Part shown: positions 1 through 7,411 of the stretch, in pieces
How positions within the stretch are numbered: position 1 is the first letter of the stretch
Layout: each line of letters starts with the position of its first letter
Source of the DNA: Peptococcaceae bacterium
GTDB taxonomy: Bacteria > Bacillota > Desulfotomaculia > Desulfotomaculales > Desulfocucumaceae
Direction of reading: 5' to 3'
DNA: 64,000 nucleotides
NCBI GenBank assembly: GCA_023512435.1
Contig: JAILZP010000010.1
Location: 1 to 64,000, forward strand
Position numbers and translations under genes: made by a program
Notes under the pieces: generated by a model
Databases searched by the model: none
What the model saw: the letters and a program-made list of their open reading frames with translations, nothing else
What the model was told of the DNA's origin: nothing

Positions 1-131
1 GCTTGCCCTTTAAAGGCTACGGACATTTGTACTACCGGCGAAGAATTTTAATTTCCCTATTGACATAGAAGGTCTTTCAGGTGGTGTAATTTATTTAGTT
101 ATCAAGGAGCTAATCGTTTAGAGTTAATTGT

Positions 132-368
132 TTAGAGCTCAGCAAGGGCTTTCTTGGCCTGGTGTATCTGTATTTCTAGCTCCATCACCTTTTCGGCCCT
201 CGGCAGCATATCGTCAAAAATCCTCATGCCGAAAATCCGGTACAATTCAGCAACCTTGTCCTTGTCCAGGCCTTTTGCCGGGTAGTAAGTGTAGACCGTC
301 TGCACTTTCTCGTAATCTTCGTGGGTGATTTCGCGGCCTATACGCTGTTCAAACTCGTGTTTCATCAT
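132..368 (-). CDS. Hypothetical phage-type small protein
   Basis: Not assigned to a named family. A 78-residue soluble, charged protein with no membrane segment; small proteins of this look are frequent beside phage and mobile-element regulators. The ATG at 368 is chosen because AGGAGGAA (376-383) sits 7 nt upstream; an earlier in-frame start would run into the preceding regulator. It directly follows the XRE gene at 383-661 on the same strand, so the two are probably co-transcribed from the repressible promoter at 697-725. Function unknown. Confidence 0.6.
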   Translation of the reverse strand: MMKHEFEQRIGREITHEDYEKVQTVYTYYPAKGLDKDKVAELYRIFGMRIFDDMLPRAEKVMELEIQIHQAKKALAEL

Positions 369-382
369 GGCCTTATTCCTCC

Positions 383-661
383 TCACTGGTTGACCGCCTC
401 GGCGGGGGCGGGGTCTTGATTGCCCAACATTGTGTTTGGTTTGTTGGCATAAAATAAGTCGGGGAAAAGTTCCAATGCAGGAATATCGAACAGGTTTTCC
501 ATGGCTAATGCCAATGGCAACCTGGGATTTCTGCTCCCTTGCTCGATCATGCCGTAGAAACTCGGCGTAACGCCCAGTCTCTCGGCAACTTGGGCCTGAG
601 TCCAGCCATGTTTTTTTCTGGCTTCAATTAGGCGATGCCGTTTCATCTTTTTTCTGTCCAC
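383..661 (-). CDS. XRE-family DNA-binding regulator
   Basis: Small regulator (up to 92 aa) with one Cro/C1-type helix-turn-helix at about residues 6-62; the recognition region reads TQAQVAERLGVTPSFYGMIE. The tail is short and hydrophobic, ending without a recognisable partner domain. Start is uncertain: GTG at 661 abuts the AGGAGG, while ATG at 645 lies 16 nt from it. Transcribed divergently from the longer XRE repressor at 798; its promoter spacer is filled by a palindrome (702-720). Typical of the Cro/CI pair of an integrated element. Confidence 0.8.
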   Translation of the reverse strand: MDRKKMKRHRLIEARKKHGWTQAQVAERLGVTPSFYGMIEQGSRNPRLPLALAMENLFDIPALELFPDLFYANKPNTMLGNQDPAPAEAVNQ

Positions 662-679
662 CTCCTTACCAAACGCCCT

Positions 680-767
680 GTTGGGTTTCTGGCTCCATTA
701 TACCCAACGCAAGGTTGGGTGTCAATAGGAAAGGCAACTTTTTGTTGGGTAAATTTTATAACCCAAC
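680..767. promoter_or_regulatory. Divergent operator array (five GTTGGGT half-sites)
   Basis: The 7-mer GTTGGGT or its complement ACCCAAC occurs five times: 680-686, 702-708, 714-720, 744-750 and 761-767. Two pairs form inverted repeats: 702-720 with a 5-nt spacer, and 744-767 with a 10-nt spacer. The first pair fills the spacer of the minus-strand promoter; the last half-site lies just upstream of the plus-strand -10. Repression of both divergent genes by one of the XRE proteins is inferred. Confidence 0.85.
697..725 (-). promoter_or_regulatory. Consensus promoter for XRE gene at 383-661
   Basis: On the minus strand TTGACA (720-725) and TATAAT (697-702) are separated by exactly 17 nt. Both hexamers match the sigma-A consensus. 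The spacer contains the operator palindrome 702-720, so a bound repressor would occlude RNA polymerase. Confidence 0.85.
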
Positions 768-776
768 GCCGTGTGG

Positions 777-782
777 TATAAT
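777..782 (+). promoter_or_regulatory. -10 element for XRE repressor at 798
   Basis: TATAAT at 777-782, preceded by GTG TGG, with no good -35 at the expected place (754-759 is TTTTAT). The start codon lies only 16 nt downstream, so the mRNA leader is very short or absent. The half-site 761-767 sits directly upstream. Confidence 0.6.
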
Positions 783-797
783 GAAAGTGGTGATATT

Positions 798-1247
798 ATG
801 GATAAGAGGCAGCTGTTCGCAAGACGGCTTCGAGAACTACGTAAAACAAAAGGACTTACCCAAAAAGAATTAGGTCGGCGCTTGAATGTTACTGAGGCTG
901 CGGTTGGCATGTGGGAGCAGGCAAGACGTTTGCCTGATCCGGAAGTTTTGTCGCGTTTAGCCGGCATACTTGGTGTTTCCGTTGATTACCTTCTGGGCAA
1001 TCCCCAGCCCGACCCCTCCACCCCCTGGTGGGAGAGGGACGCTCCCCCCGCCGACATTGAGCTTGAGGAGTTCATCCGCAACCAGTCCAACCTCCGGCTC
1101 ATGGGCAACCCGTTGGACGAGGAAGCAAAGGAAGATGTGCTGCTTTTTCTTCGGACGGCGCATGAGCATATAAAGAAAGACAGAGAAAGAAAAAAGGCCG
1201 CCAGAGAAGCGGCCAAGAGTAAAGGAAAAGGGAATAAAAAAATTTAG
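798..1247 (+). CDS. XRE-family repressor, CI-like
   Basis: 149-aa regulator from ATG 798. Residues 5-65 form a Cro/C1 helix-turn-helix ending in the DYLLG motif usual for this family. The C-terminal half has a linker and an acidic helix followed by a Lys/Arg-rich tail of about 20 residues. There is no LexA-type protease domain, so inactivation may depend on a partner; two ImmA/IrrE-type metallopeptidases are encoded nearby. Likely the repressor that binds the GTTGGGT array and its own promoter. Confidence 0.82.
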   Translation: MDKRQLFARRLRELRKTKGLTQKELGRRLNVTEAAVGMWEQARRLPDPEVLSRLAGILGVSVDYLLGNPQPDPSTPWWERDAPPADIELEEFIRNQSNLRLMGNPLDEEAKEDVLLFLRTAHEHIKKDRERKKAAREAAKSKGKGNKKI

Positions 1248-1269
1248 AGAAAGGAGGCTCAATCGCTCC

Positions 1270-1422
1270 ATGCCCAACAAAAAGCAAACAAGTCCCGGTG
1301 TGGCTAAAAAGGCTTCAAAAATTCTCCGTGATGAACGCTACAGCGAAACGTCAAAATCAGTTGCAGGAAGTGCTTTGTCTCAAACTGCCACATCTAGAAA
1401 AAGCAAACCAAAATCAAAATAA
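1270..1422 (+). CDS. Small conserved Lys/Ser-rich protein (50 aa)
   Basis: 50-residue basic protein starting at ATG 1270 with AGGAGG at 1252-1257. The middle holds the pattern KASKILRD followed by SKSVAGSALSQ, which I recognise from a family of very small proteins common in bacterial mobile elements; function unknown to me. It follows the XRE repressor by 22 nt and is probably co-transcribed. Its last codons overlap tail-to-tail with the stop of the metallopeptidase gene on the other strand (1414-1422). Confidence 0.7.
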   Translation: MPNKKQTSPGVAKKASKILRDERYSETSKSVAGSALSQTATSRKSKPKSK

Positions 1423-1695
1423 CTTATTTTCAACCAATACTTGATAAAGGGCGCTTGCCATTCCCTGGACGAATGTCTCGTTATCGTGTTCATCGTAGTA
1501 CCCCAAGGAGTGCAATATACAGTGGAGTATTTCATGCATCAGTGTTACCTGTTTCCCTTGTTCGGTCAAAGCACTGTCGATTGAAATAACCTTGCGGATA
1601 TGATCAACTTGCCCCATGCGAAGGGCTTCTTTGCTTACACAAGGAACTTCTTCAACTTTATAGGTCACGCCTAAAATTTTCACTGTTTGAAGCAT
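1414..1695 (-). CDS. ImmA/IrrE-like zinc metallopeptidase, short form
   Basis: 93-aa protein with HEILH at residues 54-58, the zincin HExxH signature. Length and position next to XRE repressors fit the small ImmA/IrrE-like (DUF955-type) peptidases of phages and integrative elements, which can cleave a repressor. ATG at 1695 is preferred over the upstream GTG because AGGAG lies 8 nt before it. The third zinc ligand is not obvious, so activity is not certain. Confidence 0.65.
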   Translation of the reverse strand: MLQTVKILGVTYKVEEVPCVSKEALRMGQVDHIRKVISIDSALTEQGKQVTLMHEILHCILHSLGYYDEHDNETFVQGMASALYQVLVENKLF

Positions 1696-1857
1696 TAATA
1701 GCACTCCTAAAATACCAGTTTATTGTTTTGCAGGACTTGGTGCAGAACAAACCCCATGATCTGAATATGCAGGTGCTCCAGCCCAAGTCGGCATTGATTA
1801 TTTCCTCCACGCCCACGCCGTAGCCCTATTTCTTTAGGGTTATAAGAAGGTGAAACA

Positions 1858-2331
1858 ATGACTGAGGAACAGTATATCACCGAACGTCTTGATAATCAAA
1901 TAGAATGGTACGATAAAAAAAGCACATGGAATCAATACTGGTTTAAGAGGTTAAAAACTTTAGAGCTACTATTATCAGCTTCAATACCGGCAGCAATTGG
2001 ATATGTAGCTGAGCAACCTTGGTTAAAAATATATATTGCCATGGCCGGTGCGACCATAGCAATAATCACGGGTATTCATGGATTATATAACTTCCAGGAA
2101 AACTGGATTCAGTACCGGGCAACCTGCGAGATGTTGAAGCATGAAAAATATATGTTCCTTGCCGGAAGCGGAATTTATACAGATACACAAGACACTTTCT
2201 GCCTATTAGTTGACAGAGTGGAAAACATTATCTCCCATGAAAATATTAATTGGACTCAAATCCAGCGATGTTATCCGAAGTCTCAGGCCCCAACTTGCAT
2301 CGGAGGTTCTTCCAAATCAACAGGCTCGTAA
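1858..2331 (+). CDS. SLATT-superfamily 2-TM protein (DUF4231)
   Basis: 157 aa. The N-terminal helix (residues 1-30, with [10 protein letters not shown]) is followed by two hydrophobic segments at about 33-51 and 57-76, then a helix with [14 protein letters not shown]. This is the DUF4231 layout, a SLATT domain; the family is predicted to form membrane pores in nucleotide-signal conflict systems. The last 16 or so residues are encoded by the antisense of the neighbouring phage gene, so the native stop may have been lost. RBS AGAAGGTGA precedes the ATG. AT-richer than the core genes. Confidence 0.75.
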   Translation: MTEEQYITERLDNQIEWYDKKSTWNQYWFKRLKTLELLLSASIPAAIGYVAEQPWLKIYIAMAGATIAIITGIHGLYNFQENWIQYRATCEMLKHEKYMFLAGSGIYTDTQDTFCLLVDRVENIISHENINWTQIQRCYPKSQAPTCIGGSSKSTGS

Positions 2332-2516
2332 GTTTTCGCAAATATATCAGGTTTGCAAGGATATTGTTCACCACTAACGCCGGTAATTATCCAGTCACCA
2401 GGAGCAGCGCGAAGCGGCCCCTCTAAGGTATTAATAATCATTTCTCGATCAGTTTGGTACGCTTCAACCACAATCGGCTTTTTACGAAACTTGCGCTTTA
2501 CCACTTTTTTCACCAT
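2283..2516 (-). CDS. Phage-type small protein (PGDWIITG family)
   Basis: 77 aa, basic N-terminus then a compact domain. The patterns [33 protein letters not shown] and TYEPV are those of a small protein recurrent in phages and prophages of Firmicutes; its biochemical role is not known to me. It lies antisense between the SLATT and TIR genes, overlapping the SLATT 3' end by 49 nt. It shows that prophage material has been mixed into this segment. Confidence 0.75.
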   Translation of the reverse strand: MVKKVVKRKFRKKPIVVEAYQTDREMIINTLEGPLRAAPGDWIITGVSGEQYPCKPDIFAKTYEPVDLEEPPMQVGA

Positions 2517-2552
2517 CCCTTAATAGTATACCATAAAAGGAGATGTGGATTC

Positions 2553-2975
2553 ATGCCTGATTTGAAAACGTACGACCTTTTTATCAGCCATGCCTGGCGG
2601 TATGATGATGACTATTACCGCTTGGAAAAGTTTCTCAAAGATGCTCCCTTATTCAAATGGCGAAATTATTCTGTACCAAAACACGACCCAGCTCTTGACC
2701 CTAATAAACCAACAGACAGAAATAAATTATTGGAAGCCTTACGTCAGCAAATAAGACCTGTCAATTGCGTTATTATTCTCTCGGGTATGTATGTGGCATA
2801 TAGTGACTGGATTCAAAGCGAAATAAATATTGCTCAAGAATACAAAAAGCCTATTATTGGTGTAAGGCCCTGGGGTCAGGAACGAATCCCAACAGCAGTG
2901 TCCTCAGTTGCCAAAACCGTTGTAGGGTGGAACACATCTTCTATTATAAGTGCTATCAGAACGTATTCATTATAA
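2553..2975 (+). CDS. TIR-like protein (DUF1863 / ThsB-like)
   Basis: 140 aa, a single domain. It opens with YDLFISHAW (residues 7-15), continues through a flexible Asp-rich loop to VNCVIILSGMY (70-80), then WIQSEINIAQ (86-95) and PIIGVRPWG. This is the MTH538/DUF1863 TIR-like fold found in Thoeris ThsB, where the domain makes a cyclic-ADP-ribose-type signal. Glu90 is a candidate catalytic residue by position only. AAGGAGAT lies about 9 nt before ATG 2553. The SLATT protein 221 nt upstream on the same strand is a plausible effector partner. Confidence 0.75.
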   Translation: MPDLKTYDLFISHAWRYDDDYYRLEKFLKDAPLFKWRNYSVPKHDPALDPNKPTDRNKLLEALRQQIRPVNCVIILSGMYVAYSDWIQSEINIAQEYKKPIIGVRPWGQERIPTAVSSVAKTVVGWNTSSIISAIRTYSL

Positions 2976-3044
2976 AAAGTAGCATCAAATTATTAAACGA
3001 TTTCGTAACGCTGTTATTGGTCTCTTTAAAGAAGAGATGATTCA

Positions 3045-3461
3045 ATGGCAACGTTTTACATAAAAGCAGCCAAGAAGTTGACCCGGAAATATGCCACCCG
3101 TGACCCGGAACGTATTGCGCGGGAGATGGGTATCACTGTGCTATACGTACCCATGTCCCGCATCTACGGCTTGGCGGCCAGCCTGGGCGAATATAAAATC
3201 ATCGGCGTAAAAGCAGACCTGCCGGAGCAGGCGCAAAAGCTGGTCATAGCCCACGAATTGGGGCATTTTATTCTGCACCCGGAAAAAAACAGCTTTATGT
3301 TCATTTTAGACCATACGTTTTTTTACGGCAAGCACGAATACCAGGCAAATATGTTTGCCATCGGGCTGCGGCTTGGTGAAAATTTGGGCCAGTATGAGCC
3401 AGTCATAAAAGAGTTAGCTGCCGGGCGGGTGGACAGGCTGATATCAATGTTTGCAAAATAA
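3045..3461 (+). CDS. ImmA/IrrE-family metallo-endopeptidase
   Basis: 138 aa. HELGH at residues 70-74 supplies two zinc ligands and the catalytic Glu; Glu98 in HEYQANMFA is the usual third ligand. Length and motif order are standard for ImmA/IrrE peptidases (DUF955). These cleave XRE-type repressors on a signal, as shown for ImmA of ICEBs1. No regulator is adjacent; the two XRE genes 2-3 kb to the left are candidate substrates. Confidence 0.88.
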   Translation: MATFYIKAAKKLTRKYATRDPERIAREMGITVLYVPMSRIYGLAASLGEYKIIGVKADLPEQAQKLVIAHELGHFILHPEKNSFMFILDHTFFYGKHEYQANMFAIGLRLGENLGQYEPVIKELAAGRVDRLISMFAK

Positions 3462-3465
3462 AAAA

Positions 3466-3483
3466 GAGCAGGTCTAACTGCTC
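3466..3483 (-). terminator. Terminator downstream of tRNA-Arg
   Basis: GAGCAG and CTGCTC form a perfect 6-bp stem with a 6-nt loop. On the minus strand the stem is followed by TTTTTTATTTT, so it terminates transcription leftwards, i.e. downstream of the tRNA-Arg gene. It overlaps the 3' flank of the plus-strand peptidase gene. Confidence 0.65.
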
Positions 3484-3562
3484 CTGATGGTGGTTTAACA
3501 CACCCGGACTCCCCCTTTTTTTGGGGTATTCTAATAAGTAGAAAGTGCCGAAAAATCAATAC

Positions 3563-3637
3563 TGGTGCGCCCGGCAGGAATCGAACCTGCGCTCCCGGCT
3601 CCGGAGGCCGGCGCTCTATCCCCTGAGCTACGGGCGC
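3563..3637 (-). tRNA. tRNA-Arg (CCG)
   Basis: The 75-nt cloverleaf includes an encoded CCA (3563-3565). The acceptor stem GCGCCCG pairs with CGGGCGC, the T-arm carries GGTTCGATTCC, and the anticodon loop CTCCGGA gives anticodon CCG. TTGCAT (3685-3690) and TATAAT (3662-3667), 17 nt apart, form the minus-strand promoter. The accessory segment starts right beyond its 3' end, a classic integration position. Confidence 0.93.
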
Positions 3638-3661
3638 CCGTTCAATGATGCTGCAAAGAAT

Positions 3662-3690
3662 ATTATATCTAAATCCCCGGCCCAATGCAA
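3662..3690 (-). promoter_or_regulatory. Promoter of tRNA-Arg
   Basis: Minus-strand TTGCAT (3685-3690), a 17-nt spacer and TATAAT (3662-3667), about 25 nt before the tRNA 5' end. Confidence 0.65.
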
Positions 3691-3709
3691 GAACAAAAAG
3701 CCCGGGGAA

Positions 3710-4666
3710 TCAAAGTAATTGTTGTAAATCAAGATCTTTTACGGCTTCCTTGAGAACACCGGCGGAACGCCTCAGGGCGGCTTCCTCCTCTTCCGACACG
3801 GGAACGGCCAGGGCCCTGGCCCTTCCCGCCCTGTTAACCAGGGAGGGGAGACTCAGGCAAACGTCATGGAGGCCGTACTGCCCGTCCATAAGGCCGGAAA
3901 CCGTCAGGATGGAGTTCTCGTCCCGGATGATGCTTTCACATATTTTCCGCACGGCCAGCCCGATGGCGTAGTAGGTGGCTCCTTTTCTCTCGATAATTTC
4001 GTATGCGGCCCGCCGGACCTGGCCGGCAACCGCGTCTTTGTCGAGGCACGGTAACCCCTGCAGGCGGCAAAAATCATCCACCTTGATACCGGCAATATTG
4101 GCCAGGCTCCAAAGCGGCACCTCGCTGTCCCCATGCTCCCCCACCACGTAGGCGTGGACATTCCTGGCCTCCACCCGCAGCTGATCGCTGATCAGGAAAC
4201 GGAAGCGGGAACTGTCCAGCGCGGTTCCCGATCCAAGCACCCGGCTGGGCGGCAGTCCGGTGATCTTTAAGGCGGCATAGGTAAGAACATCCACCGGGTT
4301 CGACACCATGAGAAGGATAGAGTTTCCCTCCGGTCCGATTATAAGGGGCAATACATCCCTCAACACACCGAGGTTTTTCCGGATCAGGTCCAGCCTGGTT
4401 TCACCTGGCTTCTGGTTGGCCCCGGCTGAAAATATGATGATGTCGGAGTCGTAACAGTCCCCGTAATCTCCGGCGTAAATGCGTATGGGGCTGACAAAGG
4501 AAGCCCCGTGGGCAAGGTCCATGGCCTCCCCCTCAGCCTTTTTTCTGTCTATATCCACCAGCACCATTTCACTCACCAGGCCGCTGATCATCAGGGCGTA
4601 AGCCGAGGCCGACCCCACGGATCCCGTCCCCACCACGGCTATTTTTCTTTTATCCTGCACAGCCAT
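3710..4666 (-). CDS. ldh: L-lactate dehydrogenase
   Basis: 318 aa, full length for the lactate/malate dehydrogenase family. NAD-binding GTGSVG is at residues 13-18 with VDID at 37-40. The mobile loop is GANQKPGETR (82-91); Gln85 is the residue that favours pyruvate/lactate, where malate dehydrogenases carry Arg. Catalytic His178 lies in GEHGDSEV. Reduces pyruvate to L-lactate with NADH in the cytoplasm. Monocistronic; the downstream neighbour is tRNA-Arg on the same strand. Confidence 0.88.
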   Translation of the reverse strand: MAVQDKRKIAVVGTGSVGSASAYALMISGLVSEMVLVDIDRKKAEGEAMDLAHGASFVSPIRIYAGDYGDCYDSDIIIFSAGANQKPGETRLDLIRKNLGVLRDVLPLIIGPEGNSILLMVSNPVDVLTYAALKITGLPPSRVLGSGTALDSSRFRFLISDQLRVEARNVHAYVVGEHGDSEVPLWSLANIAGIKVDDFCRLQGLPCLDKDAVAGQVRRAAYEIIERKGATYYAIGLAVRKICESIIRDENSILTVSGLMDGQYGLHDVCLSLPSLVNRAGRARALAVPVSEEEEAALRRSAGVLKEAVKDLDLQQLL

Positions 4667-4837
4667 TTTGACGGTCCCCCGTTCCTGTTTATCCTATTTT
4701 TTTTCTCCGCTTTCTTATTATGCAGAATATTTCCTTTTTTTATCAACCTGTACTAATTTCAAGATATTTGTCGTTGCGGCCCGTTTTTTCCGAATGTATT
4801 ATATAGTTAGAACATCATCGTCAGAAGAGGCGTAAAC

Positions 4838-5791
4838 ATGAATTTTGCAAGGAGGGTAACATTCTTTACCCTTATATTTGTATATGCCGCCGTCGCCCTG
4901 GCGGGCTGCACCGTCCAAGGAGGTGCCGGCAGTGAGGCCGGAAACGTCCCCGCAGCCTCAGTTATTCAAAGCGCCGAAGAGAACTATCCTGTCGAATCGG
5001 TTGTCGAATCAGTTGAAATAAAACCACACCAGGGCGAAAGATCGGGAAGCCCGCAGACCTTAAAGCAACATACGCCCCAGCACCAGTTGGGGATTCCCGC
5101 GGCCCAGGCCGGAACACCCCCCCAGGTAAAGAAAATCGCTTATCTCACCTTTGATGACGGGCCCAACTCGGATTATACCGAAAAAATACTGGACATCCTG
5201 CGACGGAAAAAAGTAAAGGCTTCCTTCATGGTGGTGGGAAAAAACGTCGAGTTAAACCCCGCGGTACTGCAGCGCACCCTGGCCGACGGCCACGCGGTGA
5301 TAAACCACACCTACAGTCACGATTACAATACGATATACCGTTCACCGGAGGCGTTTCTGGCCGACCTTGACAGAAGCAACAAGATAATCATGCAGTTCAC
5401 CGGCAGGCCGGTGATGTTTTTCCGGGCGCCCGGCGGCCCGGACAAGCTGGGCCCGGAATTTATCAGCAAACTGCGCAGCCGGGGCTATATATCGGTGGGC
5501 TGGAACATCAGCGCGGTGGACAGCGACCCCCGCGGAGTCTCGGCCAGGCAGGTGTATGACAATATCGTTTCCGGGCTGGAGAGGGTGGAGCGCTTGAAGC
5601 TGAGTCCAATTATCCTGATGCATGACGGAACCCAGTTGGCCACCACCACGGCCAAGCCCGGATCTCCGCTGGCAGCCTACATTCAGAACAGGGAAGCAAC
5701 CTTGGAGGCCCTGCCCGCCATCATCGACCACTTCAGATCAAAGGGATATACCTTTGCCGTGGTGGACGAACACACTCCGCCGGCATGGTAA
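4838..5791 (+). CDS. Lipoprotein polysaccharide deacetylase (NodB domain)
   Basis: 317 aa. A signal peptide ends in the lipobox LAGC with Cys24 as the lipidation site. A low-complexity linker (about 25-97) leads to a NodB-type deacetylase domain: TFDDGP (104-109) and HTYSH (157-161) provide the Asp and two His metal ligands, and ILMHDG is the late catalytic-His motif. Expected to remove N-acetyl groups from peptidoglycan or another exported glycan on the outer face of the membrane. Ends in a strong terminator. Confidence 0.87.
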   Translation: MNFARRVTFFTLIFVYAAVALAGCTVQGGAGSEAGNVPAASVIQSAEENYPVESVVESVEIKPHQGERSGSPQTLKQHTPQHQLGIPAAQAGTPPQVKKIAYLTFDDGPNSDYTEKILDILRRKKVKASFMVVGKNVELNPAVLQRTLADGHAVINHTYSHDYNTIYRSPEAFLADLDRSNKIIMQFTGRPVMFFRAPGGPDKLGPEFISKLRSRGYISVGWNISAVDSDPRGVSARQVYDNIVSGLERVERLKLSPIILMHDGTQLATTTAKPGSPLAAYIQNREATLEALPAIIDHFRSKGYTFAVVDEHTPPAW

Positions 5792-5809
5792 TTAAGCCCC
5801 GAAAGAGAT

Positions 5810-5834
5810 AAAACCGCCCGCAAGGGCGGTTTTA
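5810..5834. terminator. Bidirectional terminator
   Basis: AAAACCGCCC and GGGCGGTTTT make a perfect 10-bp stem with a GCAA loop. The A-run and T-run at the ends let it work on both strands: for the deacetylase gene and for the minus-strand small membrane protein. Confidence 0.85.
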
Positions 5835-5933
5835 TCCGGAACCCGGACTCCAAAAACGGTGCCGTGAACATAAACCGATTTAAAAAGGCTGTTTTTCCGG
5901 CTTAGGGTTGAACAACCCTCCCTATCTGACCGC

Positions 5934-6080
5934 TCACCCGCCGCCTCCCCCGGCAATCAACCCCAGAAAGCCCGCCGCCACCGCGGCCATGCTCCATCCC
6001 TGGGGCAGGTCGGCCGCCAGGCCGAATATGATCAGGCCCAGACCGGCCAGCCGGAGAAAGGTTTTAACATTTCTGCTCAA
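5934..6080 (-). CDS. Small membrane protein (48 aa)
   Basis: A 49-codon reading frame starting at TTG 6080, with GGGAGGAATAAA immediately upstream. The product has a basic N-terminus (SRNVKTFLR), one or two hydrophobic segments (LAGLGLIIFGLAA and MAAVAGGFLGLIAG) and a Gly-rich end. It lies 12 nt after the crotonase stop and its ribosome binding site fills that gap, so translation is probably coupled. Family not recognised. Confidence 0.6.
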   Translation of the reverse strand: MSRNVKTFLRLAGLGLIIFGLAADLPQGWSMAAVAAGFLGLIAGGGGG

Positions 6081-6092
6081 ATTTATTCCTCC

Positions 6093-6884
6093 CTAGCGGT
6101 GGCTGAACCTGGGTTCTCTCTTCTCGATGAAGGCGCTTACCCCCTCGCGGACGTCCTCGGTAAGAAACACCCGGTCGAAGAGGTCGCATTCAAGGCGCAG
6201 GCCTTCCTCCAAGGTCATCTGCAGCCCCCGGTCCACGCACTGCTTAATCAAACTTAAGGCCACTCCCGGGCGCCGGGCTATCTTACTGGCCAGTTCCAGA
6301 GCTGCGTTCAGCACCTCGTCCTGGGGAACCACGCTGTTCACCAGGCCGATCCTCAATGCCTCCCGGGCCGGGATAAAATCCCCCGTGTACATGAGTTCCT
6401 TTGCCTTGGCTTCCCCAATCAGCCTGGGCAGCCGCTGGGTGCCCCCTCCTCCGGGGAACAGTCCCAGCTTGATTTCCGGCAGGCCCAGCAGAGCGTTTTC
6501 ACCGGCCACCCGCAGGTCGCAGCAAAGGGCCAACTCGCATCCTCCCCCCAGGGCCAGGCCGTTTATGGCCGCCACGGTGGGCTTTGGAAAACCGTCCAGG
6601 CGGTTGAACATGTTGTGGGCTCCGGCGGCGTAAGCTCCGGCCGCGCCGGGTTTGCCCTGCATGATCAGGGGAAACTCCTTGATGTCCGCCCCCGCCATGA
6701 AGGCCTTGGGACCTGCCCCGGTGACCACCACCACGCGGACCCCGTCGTCCTGTTCCATCTCGTTCAGGCATTCCAGTATTTCACTGGCCACCTTTACGCT
6801 CAGGGCATTCACCGGCGGATTGTTGACGGTGATCACCCCCACGCTGTCCTTTTTTTCCCAGTTGACCATTTCTCTAACGGGCAT
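6093..6884 (-). CDS. Enoyl-CoA hydratase/isomerase (crotonase) family
   Basis: 263 aa, standard crotonase length. GADIKE (65-70) is the first oxyanion-hole region; GGGCELAL and GLPEIKLG supply Glu117 and Glu137, spaced by 20 as are the two catalytic glutamates of enoyl-CoA hydratase. It should therefore hydrate 2-enoyl-CoA to 3-hydroxyacyl-CoA; the exact chain length cannot be told. AGGAGG lies 10 nt before ATG 6884. No other beta-oxidation gene is adjacent; an acyl-CoA synthetase lies far away at 43316. Confidence 0.87.
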   Translation of the reverse strand: MPVREMVNWEKKDSVGVITVNNPPVNALSVKVASEILECLNEMEQDDGVRVVVVTGAGPKAFMAGADIKEFPLIMQGKPGAAGAYAAGAHNMFNRLDGFPKPTVAAINGLALGGGCELALCCDLRVAGENALLGLPEIKLGLFPGGGGTQRLPRLIGEAKAKELMYTGDFIPAREALRIGLVNSVVPQDEVLNAALELASKIARRPGVALSLIKQCVDRGLQMTLEEGLRLECDLFDRVFLTEDVREGVSAFIEKREPRFSHR

Positions 6885-6919
6885 GCATTCATAACCTCCT
6901 TAGAAAGGTTTTTCCCTTT

Positions 6920-7411
6920 TTAATGCCGGGTTTGCTTAAAGTGCAGCCACATGATCACGGCATCCTCGTTGTTGTCGGAATAATACTTCCGCCGCAGTCC
7001 TTTCTCCACGAAGCCCAGGGATTTGTACAGGCTTCGGGCCGCCCGGTTTGACACCCTTACCTCCAGGGTAATTCTGTCGGCCCCCAGCACCGCCGCCCTC
7101 CCCAGCAGTTCCGTCATCAGGGCCCTCCCTACTCCCCGTCCCCTCAGTTCCGGATGAACGGCCACGTTGGTCACATGCGCCTCGTCCAGCACTATCCACA
7201 TGCCGGCGTAGCCCGCCACCCTTCCATTCAGGAGGGCCACGATGTAAAAAGCAAAGTCGTTCTCGGTCACCTCAAACATGAAGGTGCGGTGCGACCAGGG
7301 GATGGGAAAGCTTTTAAGCTCAATGGCCATAACCTGGTCCAGGTGCTCCGGCAGCATTACTGAGAACTGCAGGCCGAATCCTTGCCGGTTGTCTGTTGCT
7401 TCTGTTGCCAC
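6920..7411 (-). CDS. rimI: Ribosomal protein S18 alanine N-acetyltransferase
   Basis: 163 aa GNAT fold. VTNVAVHPELRGRGVGRALM is the acetyl-CoA pyrophosphate-binding loop and YKSLGFVEKGLRRKYYSDNNEDAVIMW the usual RimI C-terminal pattern. GTG 7411 is preceded by GGAGG. It overlaps the end of tsaB by 55 nt, forming the tsaE-tsaB-rimI order common in Firmicutes. Acetylates the N-terminus of ribosomal protein S18 in characterised members. Confidence 0.88.
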   Translation of the reverse strand: MATEATDNRQGFGLQFSVMLPEHLDQVMAIELKSFPIPWSHRTFMFEVTENDFAFYIVALLNGRVAGYAGMWIVLDEAHVTNVAVHPELRGRGVGRALMTELLGRAAVLGADRITLEVRVSNRAARSLYKSLGFVEKGLRRKYYSDNNEDAVIMWLHFKQTRH

